A stretch of DNA of 64,000 nucleotides, taken from contig JAJEKV010000027.1 in NCBI GenBank assembly GCA_021234155.1, positions 12,166,716 to 12,230,715 of the forward strand, given 5' to 3'. The position numbers and the translations under genes are program-made. Shown one piece after another: positions 1 through 12,400 of the stretch. Each line of letters starts with the position of its first letter. The first letter of the stretch is position 1. The notes under the pieces were generated by a model, which did not search any database, was not told the origin of the DNA, and saw only the letters and a program-made list of their open reading frames with translations. Source of the DNA: Isoetes taiwanensis (taxonomy: Eukaryota; Streptophyta; Lycopodiopsida; Isoetales; Isoetaceae).

Positions 1-1136
1 TCATCGAGTAGAACGAGACGTGGATGCCTTCAGATCGAGAGGAGTGAACTAGGGATCAGGTATTTGGTCGATTGAATAGCCTAAACCTTATTCCAGCCTT
101 CGAACCAGTAGGTTTAGCCTATTAAATCACCCTTAGTAGCCAAGCAGATCCTGAGATTGACTCTAACTAAAGAACCTAACTCTATGAATTAGATTAGTTC
201 TTATTTACTTATGTTGATATGATGGGCCGGATGTATACGTGGACTCATTGTATTGGGAAGGGGGTAGAGACTTAAAGCTTAGTAGATGATGCTCCTAGCT
301 AGTCCCTCTTAGTGCATTACTAGTTTTCGGCCTGTGCACAAGAACCCCACCTAGTTGTGGGTGAAGGGGCCAGACTGGCTTAGAAGGAGGTTCGTGTTCT
401 GACCCTTGACCGATCCCTCTGGTGTGTAAGGCCTCTGGGGGGATCAGAGTGACTAGGTCTAATGGCTTGCCCGAGTGTGGGTAAGGCATGGGCTCGTTGC
501 TTCGTGGGGTGGAGTTCACCTTCCAGTGGGTTAAGTCGAATAAGGGCGGTGGCCCTCTAGTCACCAGGTCGGCATGTAGATCTGCGGAGGGGTGATCCTA
601 CACGCTTTCCAACTGGGGAGATGTAACCCGGGGAATAGCCCCCTTGGCTATGCACCGGCGGCCTACTGTCGAGGTCCCAACACTTTTCAACCTACTACGC
701 AAAGTGTGAGCAGGGAGGCGGATGGAGTGGACAACCCTAAGCCATGTTCTTATACCCGGCCCAATCCATTGTCATGATTAAATGCCTTGCGAACTCACTC
801 GGAGACCCAAGCTAGTCAGTCCTTCCACGGAGTCCGAGCCTTGGGTAGGAACTTCCTTTGTATTGTGTTGATCTTTGTCTATGCGGATATTGATGTGCCA
901 CCCACCGAGGTGGAGATATGATGTTATATTCTTGGCGTGTATGTTTACGGCTTCCTTGACTAGGTAGGCCCCGAGGAAGGCCGGGGTAAAATGACCCTTC
1001 ACTCTTCCCACTTGTGGACTCTGGCGGTCCGCGGTGATATGTGGAGGGCCCTGCCATCGTGTGGAGCTGGTGCAGGGGATGAACTCTGTTTGTATCTGAT
1101 GTGCGGGCATCGTATATATGAGTAAGGGGCGTCACA
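1..1136 (+). repeat. Gypsy LTR, 3' part (element F), cut by the window start
   Basis: This GC-rich stretch is the same family as the LTRs at 6499-8046, 18051-19617 (both reversed) and 27732-30519. It ends GGGGCGTCACA at 1136, the family's LTR terminus, with no primer-binding site after it. It is therefore a 3' LTR of a plus-strand element lying to the left, or a solo LTR. It interrupts the RNase H part of the Copia element that follows. No credible gene lies inside it; the open frames here are shared, shifted and broken among the LTR copies. Confidence 0.8.
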
Positions 1137-1139
1137 CTC

Positions 1140-2002
1140 TTCCAAGAGATCAAAGCGGTTTCAAGGAAGAATACATAGCGGAGGTTGATTTTACGCTATC
1201 ACATTTTCCGCCCGATGCATCGATTGTATCCCATCAAATAAAACATATCAAGGCTGGAACTTGGCTCATATACTAATGCATAATCATAAGTGCCTTTCGG
1301 GTATCTCATAATCCTCTTCTTTGCTAGCCAATGTTGGTTGCGGATTTTCGAGAAATTGGCTCACTTTGCTCCAGCGACAAAAGAGATGTGCGGTCTTGTG
1401 CACTGCTTGTCAAATATACCGGGCTCATTGCATGGCGTCGGCACTTGTTGCATTAGCATTCTTTCTTCATTAGTTTGTGGGGACATATCCTTTGAAAGTT
1501 TTAGGCCTGTCTCCATAGGGATTGATACTGCATTACAGTCTTCCATACTAAATCGAGAAATCACATCTCGGACGTACTGTGTCTGCAGCATCTTGATCCA
1601 ACCAGCAGCTCTATCTCTTAGAATCTGAATCCTAAGCGATGGTGTATCTCCCCATATATCCATTTCGAACTCAATAGAGAGCTGTTGCTTTACTTGTCCA
1701 AGAAAATGGAGATCATTGGACACCAAGATACAATCATCAACGTATAGGGCAGCATAGACAAACTTCTCCCCCATGGCAAGATAATAGACATTCCCATCAG
1801 CTTCATTAATTATAAAACCCAAGGAGAGAAGAAACCGGTCTATGCGTTCAAACCATGCCCGTGGTGATTGGCGCAGTCCATATAAGGCCTTCAAAAGTCT
1901 GCACACCAGATGCTCTTGTCCTTCTCTCACATAACCTTCAGGTTGGGATACATAAACTTCTTCCTCTAAGGTACCGTTGAGAAAAGCGGTCTTCACATCC
2001 AT
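1140..2002 (-). pseudogene. Copia reverse transcriptase and start of RNase H
   Basis: The frame opens with [20 protein letters not shown], the classic Copia RT block, followed by [14 protein letters not shown]. The catalytic site is [13 protein letters not shown] (YVDD) near 1730. A frameshift at about 1420 breaks CTRPHISF from the RNase H leader. Fragments resembling the K-R-I-x-R-Y-x-K-G-T block can be read down to about 1200. The sequence then changes abruptly into element F at 1136. Upstream of 2002, roughly 2003-2430, lies the degraded first part of RT. Confidence 0.88.
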
Positions 2003-2430
2003 CGGTGGACTTCAAATCAAATTGAGCGGCCAAGGCTAGTAAAGGTTGAATGGAGGGATATCTTCACTCTTTGGTGAGAAGGTTTACGTAAAATCTACTC
2101 CAGCGATTTGAGAAAACCCCCGGCCACAAACCTTGCTTTATATCTTTCAACTTCACCATTTGCATCGCGCCCGGCTTAAAAGCCCGCCATTACTAACAAC
2201 TTGCCTTCCGGCGGGTAAAGGGACCCAGCTGCCAAGTGGAATTCTTCATTAAAGACTTCGTATTCCACATCCATTGCTTGCTGCCATCTTCTTTGCATCA
2301 GTGCAGACGGGGCCTCTTGAACGCCGAGGTTCATCAAGCGAAGCTCCATCGGCAATAAGAAGACTTGCGGGCTCGTTTATGTGATGACATAGGACTCTCT
2401 TGAGCTTCTATGGCCTTCTTAGAGAGATAA

Positions 2431-4276
2431 CTAGATGCGTCCGGATCTTGTCATACCTCGATTGGATGCTGTTATGAATGTGTACCCCACACTGCGCCTA
2501 ATGACTCTTGTTATAGAGATTAGGTGAGGTAACTCCACAGCAGTATTATGGTTATCTTCCTCATTTGTCACTGGAATTTCAGCCAAAGGTGTTAGAGTAA
2601 TAGCTGGAGGAGCAGGAGGTATTGGGTCTTCATCTTCGTCATTAACTTCATTGGGGTTGGTACTAGTAATAGGCTGTAATATGGGTGAAGTGCTGGGACC
2701 TGCAACATTGGAACCCTTATGAGTGGACCCAGCAGGGCCAAACCAGTCATCAATGGTGTCAAAATCGACCACATGAGACATTGGTTGATCACATGCATTA
2801 GCCATGCTAGTTACTCCCCCATAATAGACACCCTCATTGAATATAACGTCTCGGCTGATAATTAGTTGTCTTCCTTCTATACTATACAGCCGATAAGCTT
2901 TTACTTCAGCAGAATATCCCACAAGAATACATCTTGTGCTCCTTGCATCCAGCTTCCTTCTTTTTTCTTCAGGGACTTGTGCATAACAAATACAACCAAA
3001 AGTGCGTATATGACTGATATTTGGCTTCCGCCCATGCCAAGCTTCATATGGAGTGGCTGCGGCAATGGCGAAGTGGGTAATCTATTGCATAAATAGGCTG
3101 CGGTCTGGCAGCTTCTCCCCAAAACATCTTAGGCATGCCCACCATAATAAGCATGCCGTGCACTTTCCATAAGTTAATGCGGTTCATGCGCTCCGCAACA
3201 CCATTTTGTTGTGGTGTATAGAGTATGATGAACTGTTGTAAAATTCGGCTTCAAACACAAAGTCCACAAAGGCATTGGATTGGAACTCACCACCATTATC
3301 ACTTCTCAAAATGCTGATGTGGTGACCCAATTGATTTTCAGCCATGGCCTTATACTCTTTGAAGCATGAGAGGGTGCGGGATTTATGGGCCGCGGCCGGA
3401 TACAAACATATCGGAAAAATCATCAATAAAGGTAAGAATATAACATTTATACCCCAAGGATCTGGTTTGCATGGGTCCACAAAGGTCGGAATGTACAATT
3501 TCGAGCAATCTTTCAGCCCGAGTACTCATCCCGACTGGAAATGGGTGTCTTCGATGCTTGCCTAGAACACAAGGTTCACAGAAGTCCAGCTTGCTGTTCT
3601 TCATAAAATCAATGCCATCAGCCAGTTTGTCCTTCTGTAATCTATGAAGAACTTGCCCATGAGGATGACCTAATCGATTATGCCATAATTGCATTTTTGG
3701 ATCTTTGGCTCTCATAATTAGGGCTCGTTCAAGTAGATTAATATCAGCATCCAGCTTATACAACCCATCAATCCTCGTTCCAGTGGCAGCATGTGAACCA
3801 TTCTCCTTATCAATAATGAAGCATTTATCTAAGGAAAAGGTGATTTGATAACCTGCATCTGCTATTTTTCCTACAGAAAATAAGGTTTGAGTGATGCCAG
3901 GAACATAAAATACTTCTTGTATGATCTTCCTCCCAGTTTGCAGCTGTATTTCAATAGAACCTCTCCCGCATATTTCATAGGCAGTACTATCTCCAACATA
4001 GACATGCCGTTGTGTGGGAAGGAGCTCAAGAGTATGAAAGATTTCTTTGACTGGTGTCATATGCATGGTGGCCCCAGAATCCAGCCAAATTATATCTCTT
4101 TCTCCCTCAAAAGGTAAATGTCTTACCATAAAAAATCTGCCTTCTCTTTTCTGAAATGTACTTCCAGAACTTCTCTTCTCCTTATCATCACTGATTGGCT
4201 TAGTATTGCAATCTCTAGCAATGTGACCAGCCCTCCCACATCTAAAGCAAATACGCTGTTTGCCTTCCACTATCAA
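2431..4276 (-). pseudogene. Copia zinc knuckle, protease and integrase (broken)
   Basis: The order is a CCHC knuckle (CFRCGRAGHIARDC), an aspartic protease site (WLDSGATMHMT), then the integrase zinc domain (LWHNRLGHPH ... CEPCVLGK). The catalytic core shows its first Asp in IVHSDLCGPM and its second in RSDNGGEF at about 3290. The region with the catalytic Glu (near 3190) is degraded. After another shift the integrase C-terminal part appears (VKAYRLYSIEGRQLIISRDV, from 2922), followed by an acidic proline-rich linker to reverse transcriptase. At least three frame changes are needed, so no functional integrase is made. Confidence 0.88.
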
Positions 4277-4282
4277 GTTTAA

Positions 4283-5028
4283 TTAAGCTTCTCTTGATGT
4301 ACCACCATCTTTCTTCCCCTGATTTCCCTGGTTAAACTTCACATATTTTGCAACGACTTCCTTCCCTTTATTTTTAGACCATTGGCCCTTCTTCTTTGAG
4401 GCAAAGAATGCAGCATCTTTAGAGGAGCCCCTTTCTAATTTTATTTTCCTCTCTTCTTCTATTAATGCTGCTACCATTTTCTCAAAGGATTGTGATGGCA
4501 AATTTGACAGGGTAGTGGCAATATTTCTAAATGTTTGTGCCATGCCGTTTTTAGCGACACAGCAGAATCTGGGGCGAGGCTGGCTGAGTTAACGCGGGCT
4601 AATTGCACACTAATGCTGGTAGCATTCTCGACAAATTCTGGCACACTTTCATCTAGTTCCATTTTTAAGCCAAAAAATTGTTGTTTGAGTGAGAGTTCGC
4701 ATGTTTTGCCTTCTCCTCCAAAGGCTTTTTGGAGAGCTTCCCAATTGCTTCTTGCATCTCCTTTAATATTTAACAAATGGACGTATTCTTCTCCCAAAGC
4801 AAGTCCAATTGTTGTAAGAGCCTTGCGATCTTTCATTTCCCATTCAACTATTTTAGATTCGTCTTTTGGCTTTACTTCAGTCCCTTCTACTACTCCCCAT
4901 GACCCCTCTCTCATTAGAAGCAGTTGTAATTTAATGGACCAGGTGTGAAAATTATTGCCAGTGAACTTCTCTAAGAATTTGTCAAGGAATTTATCCATCC
5001 CAGGATTGGTATTGCCACCAAGAGCCAT
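4283..5028 (-). pseudogene. Copia Gag (frameshifted)
   Basis: This is the Gag (capsid-type) protein that packages the Copia RNA. The start at 5028 reads MALGGNTNPGMDKFLDKF, then FTGNNFHTWSIKLQLLL, the usual Copia Gag opening in which a short segment precedes F-x-G-x-N-x-x-x-W. It continues through W-E-A-L-Q-K-A-F and L-K-Q-Q-F-F-G-L-K-M, as in the UBN2-type Gag domain. The frame breaks near 4540 and resumes in another frame (FRNIATTLSNLPSQSFEKMV). A lysine-rich segment leads to the zinc knuckle downstream. The start is supported by its distance of about 300 bp from the primer-binding site. Confidence 0.85.
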
Positions 5029-5324
5029 CGATTACTTCTCTCAAATAATTTTAACTTCTCTCACAAGCAAGCAAGCAGCGAAAACTAAACAGAAATTATT
5101 CCAAGAAACAATGGAAAAATTTCTTACAGGTAGATTCGCCTTTGATTAATTCCCCTTCTCTGAAATAAGATTCGTTGGGTTCGAATTCGGCGTTGCATCA
5201 GCCTCTGATTAACTCTGGAAATTGCCCGCCTTATTCTTGCTTCCCTGTTTTGCATGCATCGATTCATCCTCTTTGCCATCGAATGGATGAATGGGTCTTC
5301 GCTTCCTCCAGGATCAGAAACGAT

Positions 5325-5336
5325 GCTCTGATACCA
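5325..5336 (-). other. Copia primer-binding site
   Basis: The minus strand reads TGGTATCAGAGC directly after the LTR end. This is the classic plant site matching the 3' end of initiator tRNA-Met, and it fixes the LTR boundary and element direction. Confidence 0.9.
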
Positions 5337-5642
5337 TGAAAATAAACAAGCATACAGACGTTTTTATATAAAGATGGCAGCACTTCTATTATTGAACAAA
5401 AAAGAATACAATGATATATGTATCAGATGCACGACTCTTCTTCTAAAAGACATGACGCTTGGCCAAACGTAACCCTAATCTGCTTAACATTCTAATCTAT
5501 AATGGCAGCCTGATGAATGGCTGCGATTCATTCTTCACAGTTAAAAGGGGGATTAACATCATAATGCAAGGTTAAAAGGGGGATCTAAGTTGATTAGGGA
5601 GTAAACGTGTGCCCGGCATTGCCGGGCTAATGTGTCCTGACA
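5337..5642 (-). repeat. Copia 5' LTR (306 bp)
   Basis: Read on the minus strand it starts TGTCAGGACAC and ends TTTATTTTCA, giving TG...CA ends, and is followed directly by a tRNA-Met primer-binding site. A TATATAAA-type sequence lies near 5365 on the plus strand. An internal inverted repeat, GCCCGGCA/TGCCGGGC, sits at 5611-5627. Confidence 0.8.
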
Positions 5643-6360
5643 TGTATTTTTACTCGCCCTTTATCATGCATATATGCTATTTCGACAGCAACATGCTGAT
5701 ATTAGCAAGGCAACATTTGTCAATTTTATAACATTAATAAATGTGTGGCCGCACATAAGTGAAGGATGTGTTTATATGAGAATGAATTTTGAAGTAGAAT
5801 ATGATTGTCTTAATAAAACTCCAAGATTAATGGACTTAGTAGAACTTATTAAAAGTCTAGAATGGACTTACAGGTAAACAATAGAAATTAGAAAAGAATG
5901 GTGCTTTGACGTGATTAGTAGATGTTTTTATATTCAACCAAGTATATTTTAAGCTCATTGCATTCAACAATGAAGGCGCATTCAACAAATTGTAAGGCAA
6001 TATAACTCGACAGTACATTTTAATTTGTAAAAGGTTGCTAGAAGAAATCCATATAATTTCAAGTGTGCATGAAAATATTCCAAAAAGTACACTTTGCATT
6101 GAATTTCTTTGTTGCTCCTGAATTATTTTAGAATGCTCAATAATGCCCTAAGCTTATGGACTTCCGTCTCATAAAAGTTGAAACTTATGAACATCACCTG
6201 TTCAAATAGCAAAACTTAACATCTACACAAAAAGAAGCGCTCCCATACTTGAGTTATATAGGTACGTCCAACCTCTTCCACAGTCTACAATTAGTAGTAT
6301 ATAGAGGATACAAATCATATATTCAGCACACTTTGAACAAAGATAGATTAATTCTTTTGC
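5643..6360. other. AT-rich noncoding stretch, probably host intron
   Basis: This lies between the Copia LTR and the host exon at 6361-6459. I see no exon with convincing similarity and no repeat. Short open frames on both strands have no recognisable motif. It is most simply the next intron of the minus-strand host gene. Confidence 0.4.
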
Positions 6361-6459
6361 ATTCTCCATGGTCCATCGAGGTGGACTTGTAAGCCGTTCA
6401 TCAAGGAACATGTCCGGATGGGGAAGCAAGTCAACAGACAGAGACTCCCACTCCAGTTT
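6361..6459 (-). CDS. Host gene exon (KLEWESLSVDLLPHPDM)
   Basis: A polypyrimidine acceptor, CTTCTTACAG, ends at 6460-6461, just before AAACTGGAGTGG. The first base of the LTR of element A is only about 38 bp upstream of this acceptor, so the insertion sits at the branch-point region. The donor end is unclear; the frame stays open to about 6223. Confidence 0.65.
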
Positions 6460-9400
6460 CTGTAAGAAGGCAAAGCAATCACTTAAAATATAGAGCAGTG
6501 TGGCGTCCCCTTTCATCAGATACGGTGCACTCACAGGTATACAAGCGGAGGAGTTCTTCCCCACACCAGCTCCATCCGTCTGAGGCCCTCCACATATCCG
6601 CGCACCCGTAGCGAGTCTCGATTGGGGAGAGTGAAGGTGTCATTCTACCCGTCTCCCTCGGGGCCTACCTAGGCTGCCGGGCGTAAACATACATGTCGGT
6701 AGCACATACATCAACATCCTGTGACCATCTCGAAGGATGGTCCCCTCATATCTGCATAGACAAAGATCGGCACATCACATAGGGGGATCCTACCAAGGCT
6801 CGGACTCAAAGGATGGTGGCGGCTTGGGTCTCGAGTTCGTTGCCGAGGCGAATTCATGGCAATGGATTTGGCTGGCATAAGAACATGGCATAGGGTTGTC
6901 CACTCCATCCGCCCCTCCTGTGCACACTTTGCGAGTAGGCTGAAAAGTGTTGGGACTCCCAGTAGCCCGCCCGGATGCATAGCGAAGGGGCTATTCACGG
7001 GTCTCATCCTCCCGGTTCGATGGGGCGGTAGGGATCCTCCCCTCAGGAGATCTGCATGCTAACTCAAGGTGACTAGAGGGCCCTTGCCCGTATTCATTTG
7101 AACCTTTGGAAAGTGTACACCACTTCCGCGGTGTCGAGCCCATGCCTTACCGCTTTTCGGTGGTAAGCCATTAGACCTAGTCACAATGATCCCGGTAGGC
7201 TTTACACACCGGGGGATCGTTCAAGAAGTCGGGACATGAACCTCCTTTTTAGCCGGTCGGCCCCTTCACCCACAACCCGGTGTGGCTCTTGTACACAGGC
7301 GAATCTACGGTGTGCTAGAGAGGCTACTCTAGGAGCATCAACTACAAGCTTTGGGGCCTCTACCCCCTTCCCAATACAAGGAGTTCACGAGAAATACATC
7401 ATCCAAATATATCACGGAAGAACTAAAGAACTAGATCAATCATAGAGTTAGGTTCTTTGGTTAGTGTCCGAGATCTAAGATCTAGATAACTACTATGGGC
7501 AATTTAATAGTCTAAACCCTACTGATTCTATGACTAGAAGGCGGTTTAAGCTATTAAATTGACCAAACTCTGATCCTTGAGTGGCTCCTCGACACGAGTT
7601 CAACCATCTATTGAGCTGATCGAATTCGAGGCCCGATGGCGCAATTAAGCTTGGGCGCGCGGGGGGGCGGTTTTGGCTCTGGGGCAGCCAAAGCTGAGCT
7701 CTAAAACCCTAAGGGCGAAAAACTAGCAAGCTAGGGTTTTCCTACCCTAAATAGACATGGGGTTTAGGCTAGGGTTTCCAATTACCCAATTTGGCATGTG
7801 GGATAATTGGAAAGGCCCCACTTGCCTTTAGTGGCTAGGTGGCAAAATATGCCAACATGGAAGGTGTGCCCTCATTAATGTGCACATGTGCACATTAATA
7901 ATATATGAACACTCTAGCAAGTTGCCCCTAGGGCTACTTACTGGCTATCCGTTGGCATTACCGTCAATCGGGTGGCGTGTCTGGCGTGGCGATGGCGATT
8001 ACAATGTGCGTCACGGGGGCATATATCTTGTCTTTGGAGCGTCACATTCTCCCCACCTTGAAATGATCTTTGCGTCGGCGGCATCGTGGGGTCTCCACCT
8101 TGGGATCTTCCTAACACGCAGCTTTTTGCAATCAGCGTGATACCTACAATATAATCTTTATACATTTATCGCGATTACTCTAAGGTAATTACTTTTAGAA
8201 CATTATTACGTTATTATATTATGGAATACTTATCAATTCATAACACCATTAACAAGTTATTCACTATGTTAAGTTAGACAAAATTTCAGCATTTCATATC
8301 TATAATTCTTGTCAGAGGTACTCTTCATTCCTTGCAACACATTCCAACAAAACTTGTGTTGCAAGTCTTATCTTCGACCTCCTTGCCCTCGGAGGGGCTC
8401 TCTTGGCTGTGGTCGACACTACGTTAGTACCGTTTTAATTGTTTAATAAATTTTGGTTATATGGTGACCACCCCACCTATCTACATGAATGCATGGCTAA
8501 TCTCCGTAGGAAGAGGATGAATCTTCCATAATGGCGGGGAGGCGGCGCCTATATGCCTATATGCGGCTCATGCCTACACCTCTAGTTGCCCCGGCGTGGA
8601 GGATATCCTTCTCGGCGTGGGGGCGTGAAGGATGGATTCCTCCTATCAAAGCATATATGGGGCTAAAGGTGCTTTCCCTATCAATGCATTCCTTAATGAC
8701 CTCTTTTCTCTCGAGGTAGTCTCCTTAGGTGGGGCCAGTAGACTTTCTAATCTACCTTCCACTTTCGCCCAAAGCGGAAGCAGCGGTCATGCCTACATTG
8801 ACATTACACCGCGCCCTAGAGATCACCGTAGTGGTCTCATCATCGATAACGCGCATGCGACCCATACCAAGCATAGGTTGCATCGTGGATTAATCTATAC
8901 AAGAATTAACCCTCACATAAAATCGACATGCGAGCGATTTCTTCGGAGATGACCTTGCCGTCCCATTGCTCCATAAAGCGTAGGTCTTGCTTTACCAAAT
9001 CCTTCTTAAGTACCCGCGTGGCGTCTTCCAGCGGCAAGTGTTTCCACTTGACCAAGTATTGGAGGAACTCCGACCTCCTTGTCTTCTTGAAAGCTTTATC
9101 AAGAATCATTTACGGAACTATTTCCATTTGCTCCTCCGTCATTTCCAACAGCGTTGGAGTGTCCAAAACCGATGCGGATTTGGGTATGCTTCTTCAACAA
9201 ACTCACGTGGAAGACCTTATGAATCTTTAGGTGTCTTTGGCAATTCTAACTTGTAGGATTGATTACCTACTCTCTTGATTATTACGAAGGGTCCAGCCCA
9301 CCTTGGAGCAAGCTTCTTGCAATTGCCAATCCCGAGCTGCTTCACCTTTATCTTGAGCCAAACATCATCTCCAACTTTGAACTCTCTTCTTGGATTCGAT

Positions 9401-12400
9401 GCTTATCGGCGATGCTCTTTTAATCGACTTCTTCTTTGCTAGCGGATACCCTCGAACCTCTTCCCGAGGCTCTTGCGCATATCGGCCAACATCTGGCTGA
9501 AACTTCTACTTTTGACGGGGTTGTGCCAAATTAATGCGGAGTTAAACAGCGATAGCCATAATTGATCATAAATGGCGACATTTGGGGACGATTCTGCTTG
9601 GTGCTATTGTATGCAAACTCCACCAAGTGAATAAATTCTTCCACATACTTTGCTTATTCGGACATAGTTTAGGTAGCATGTCTTCTAAGATCTGTTGGTC
9701 GCTCCGTCGGCCATCCGTCGAGGATGATACGCCCGTGCTCATGGATAGCTTGGTCTGAATTGTGCAAAGAGGTCTTGCCAAAAGGCACTCATGAACCGGA
9801 TCTCGTGGGAGATAATCTCCCTTGGCATGCCATGAAGCACGAAGATCTCTTTGGTGAAGAGCTTTCTTTGTATCCATAATTTGTATCGTGGTCTGCAAGG
9901 CACAAAATGTGCCATCTTTGACAACTTGTCGACCACTACCATCAAGGCATCCTTGCCTCTCATTTGTTCTTGGGAGTCTGTGATGAAATCCATGCTGATT
10001 ACCTCCCACTTAGCATTTGGCGCTAATGGCTCTAATGCCCACGGAATTGAAGCTGCTGCTACGCCGCCGTCTGGCGGCATAGTGACATTCCTTGATGTAG
10101 CGAGCTATTTGCTTCTTCATTCTGGCCAATAATAGGCTGCTGCGCACTTTGAAATATGTTTTCATGAATCGCATGGCCAGCTATTGGGCTGTTGTCGCGT
10201 GTCATGGAGGATCAACTTCCTTACACGATGATTGATTGAGTGCGCACAACTTGTTCTTATGGTATAACGAGGTTGCCTTCCTTCTTATAATGCTTGAAGG
10301 CCTCGGCTCTTTATCGTTTCTAGCCTCCTTAGAGAGGCTTGCCCATACTTCCACGAAATCCACATCCGTTGGCAAGGACTCTTCAATCCCTCTTACCAAA
10401 GTCATTTGGAGGCGTCGAAATTGCGTTGCAATGCACTCTAGTTGTCGGGGGATGCCTTGAAAGCGCATCTGCTACCACATTGAGTTTCCGGCTTGTAGAC
10501 TATATCAAAGTCGTATTCCTCGAGGAACTCCATCCATCTCCGCTGCCTCAGTTGAGGTGTGGTTGCGTGAATACATATTGGAGGCTCGATGGTGGGTATC
10601 AATTGGAACTTCCTTCCCAAGAGGTAGTGCCTCCATATTCTTAGCATACGACAAGCGCAAGCAATTCCGATCGATGCGTTGGGTAGCGGCGTCTCGGCGT
10701 CGTTCATCTTCACGGAATCATACGCTACCACACGCTCTTCTTGCATAAGCCTTTGCTTTTGTAGCTATCTTACGCGCATCCGTTGCTACAAGCTTATCTT
10801 TCTCGGTCCGGCGAGGGTTAAAGGCTGGGGCTGTTGTTAAAGCTTCCTTCAACAATTCAAATCCCTTTTGGGCTTTCTTGTGCCAATGCTCTACCCAATC
10901 TTTCACCTTCTACGCCCTCGTCGGTGCGATTAGCGGGGCTGCTATCTTAGCAAAGTTCTTCACGAACTTCTGTAGTACCGCTAGGCCAGAAAACTTCGAC
11001 CTGCGTGCACATTCTTGGACCGACCCTTTGAATCAACTTTGCTTCAATCTTGGCGGGGGTCCGTCGAGATGCCCTGCCGAGATCACATGACCAAGGTATT
11101 CCACCTTCTACATTTGCGAAGTGGCGCCGACAACTTGGCGCATGGCGGTGCCTCCTCAACTTCTCTAGCACCCTTCTCAAGTGTTTGCGTGCTCTTCAAG
11201 GGATCTGCTATACACCAAAATGTCATCAAAGAAAACAATCACAAAGGTGTCGGGAACTCCACGAAGATATCGTTCATGAGCCTCATGAGCGTTGCGGGGG
11301 CATTTGATAAGCGAAAGGCATCAGCGTGAACTCATAATGCCCATCAAGCGTCACGAAGCGGTCTTGTGGATATCCTCCTCCTTTATCCGTATCGATGATA
11401 AGCGACCTTAAGTCGATTTTGGAGAAGATCTTTTGCTCCTTGAAGCTGATCCATCAAGTCGTCGATCTTGGAAGCGCATACTTGTTCTTAATGGTGTGCT
11501 TATTCAAGCTGTCTATAGTCTATGCACATTCTCAAAGATCCATCCTTCTTCTTGACAAAAGAATGGGAGCTCCAAGCGGCGAGACACTAGGTCTAATGAA
11601 ACCTAGGTCGGCGGCTCTAGCTGCTTCTTTAGCTCAGACAACTCTGGCGTTGTCATTCTATATGGAGCCTTGCTTGTCGGTTTTGTTCGGTTCGAGTGCT
11701 ATCTGCTTTTCGACCCCTATAAGGAGGGCTGCTTGATCTCATCACGGAAAGAGATCGTGGAACTCCGTGATCAACTTAGCTATTTGCCTCGGCAACTGGC
11801 GAGCATCTTGTCTTCTTTGCTTCCTTCCAATTCCGGCTCACTAATCTCAAGCTTGAAGGATGTATGCTACTGCTCACTCTTGATGCACTTGAGCGGTAGT
11901 TTAGAAGACATACAACTTTGCATGATGGGGACAACTTCTTTGTTATCTCAATGATCTTGCCGTCGGGTGTTGGGAAGGTCACCTTAAAGCTTTCCACAAT
12001 CAATAATGGCCCTGCTGGTCCAAGGTACTCCATACCTATTATCAAGTCATATTTCTTAGATGCTCATTACCTCGCCCCCATCGGATCTTAATCCCGGCAA
12101 AAGTCGATGTCAAAGTTGATTCTTTTTACTGCGATGCGCCTTCTTGCGCTCCACTTGCTAAGACAGCGGGCCTTGGCTTTGACTTTAATGGTTTCAACTT
12201 CAACATTTGAACCATGCGGGAGATGCAAAGTTATGGCTACTTCGAATCTATTAGGACTATAAATGACTTGGCCTTGGCCTTTCCCCTTTGTGGAAATTAC
12301 TTTATCTTGGCTCTCTGCTTGCTCTGTATCTATTGCGGCAAAGATATGACACTCACCACGAATGTAGTCGCGGGCCCTCCGCGCCGTCGTCGTCGTCGGA

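Larger units (their letters stand above)
1137..5642 (-). mobile_element. Ty1/Copia LTR retrotransposon, 3' end cut off by element F
   Basis: In element order from the right: LTR, primer-binding site, Gag, CCHC knuckle, protease, integrase, reverse transcriptase and the start of RNase H. This PR-INT-RT order defines Copia. RNase H runs into the LTR of element F near 1137, so the rest of RNase H and the 3' LTR are not in view. Several frameshifts and stops break gag-pol, so it cannot move on its own. The base after the 5' LTR begins TGTAT, the expected target duplication, but its partner is outside the window. Confidence 0.9.

Noticed and set aside
592-1153. Open frames on both strands in the first LTR
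   Set aside because: The same DNA occurs as LTR at three other places, where these frames are shifted and broken; no conserved protein.
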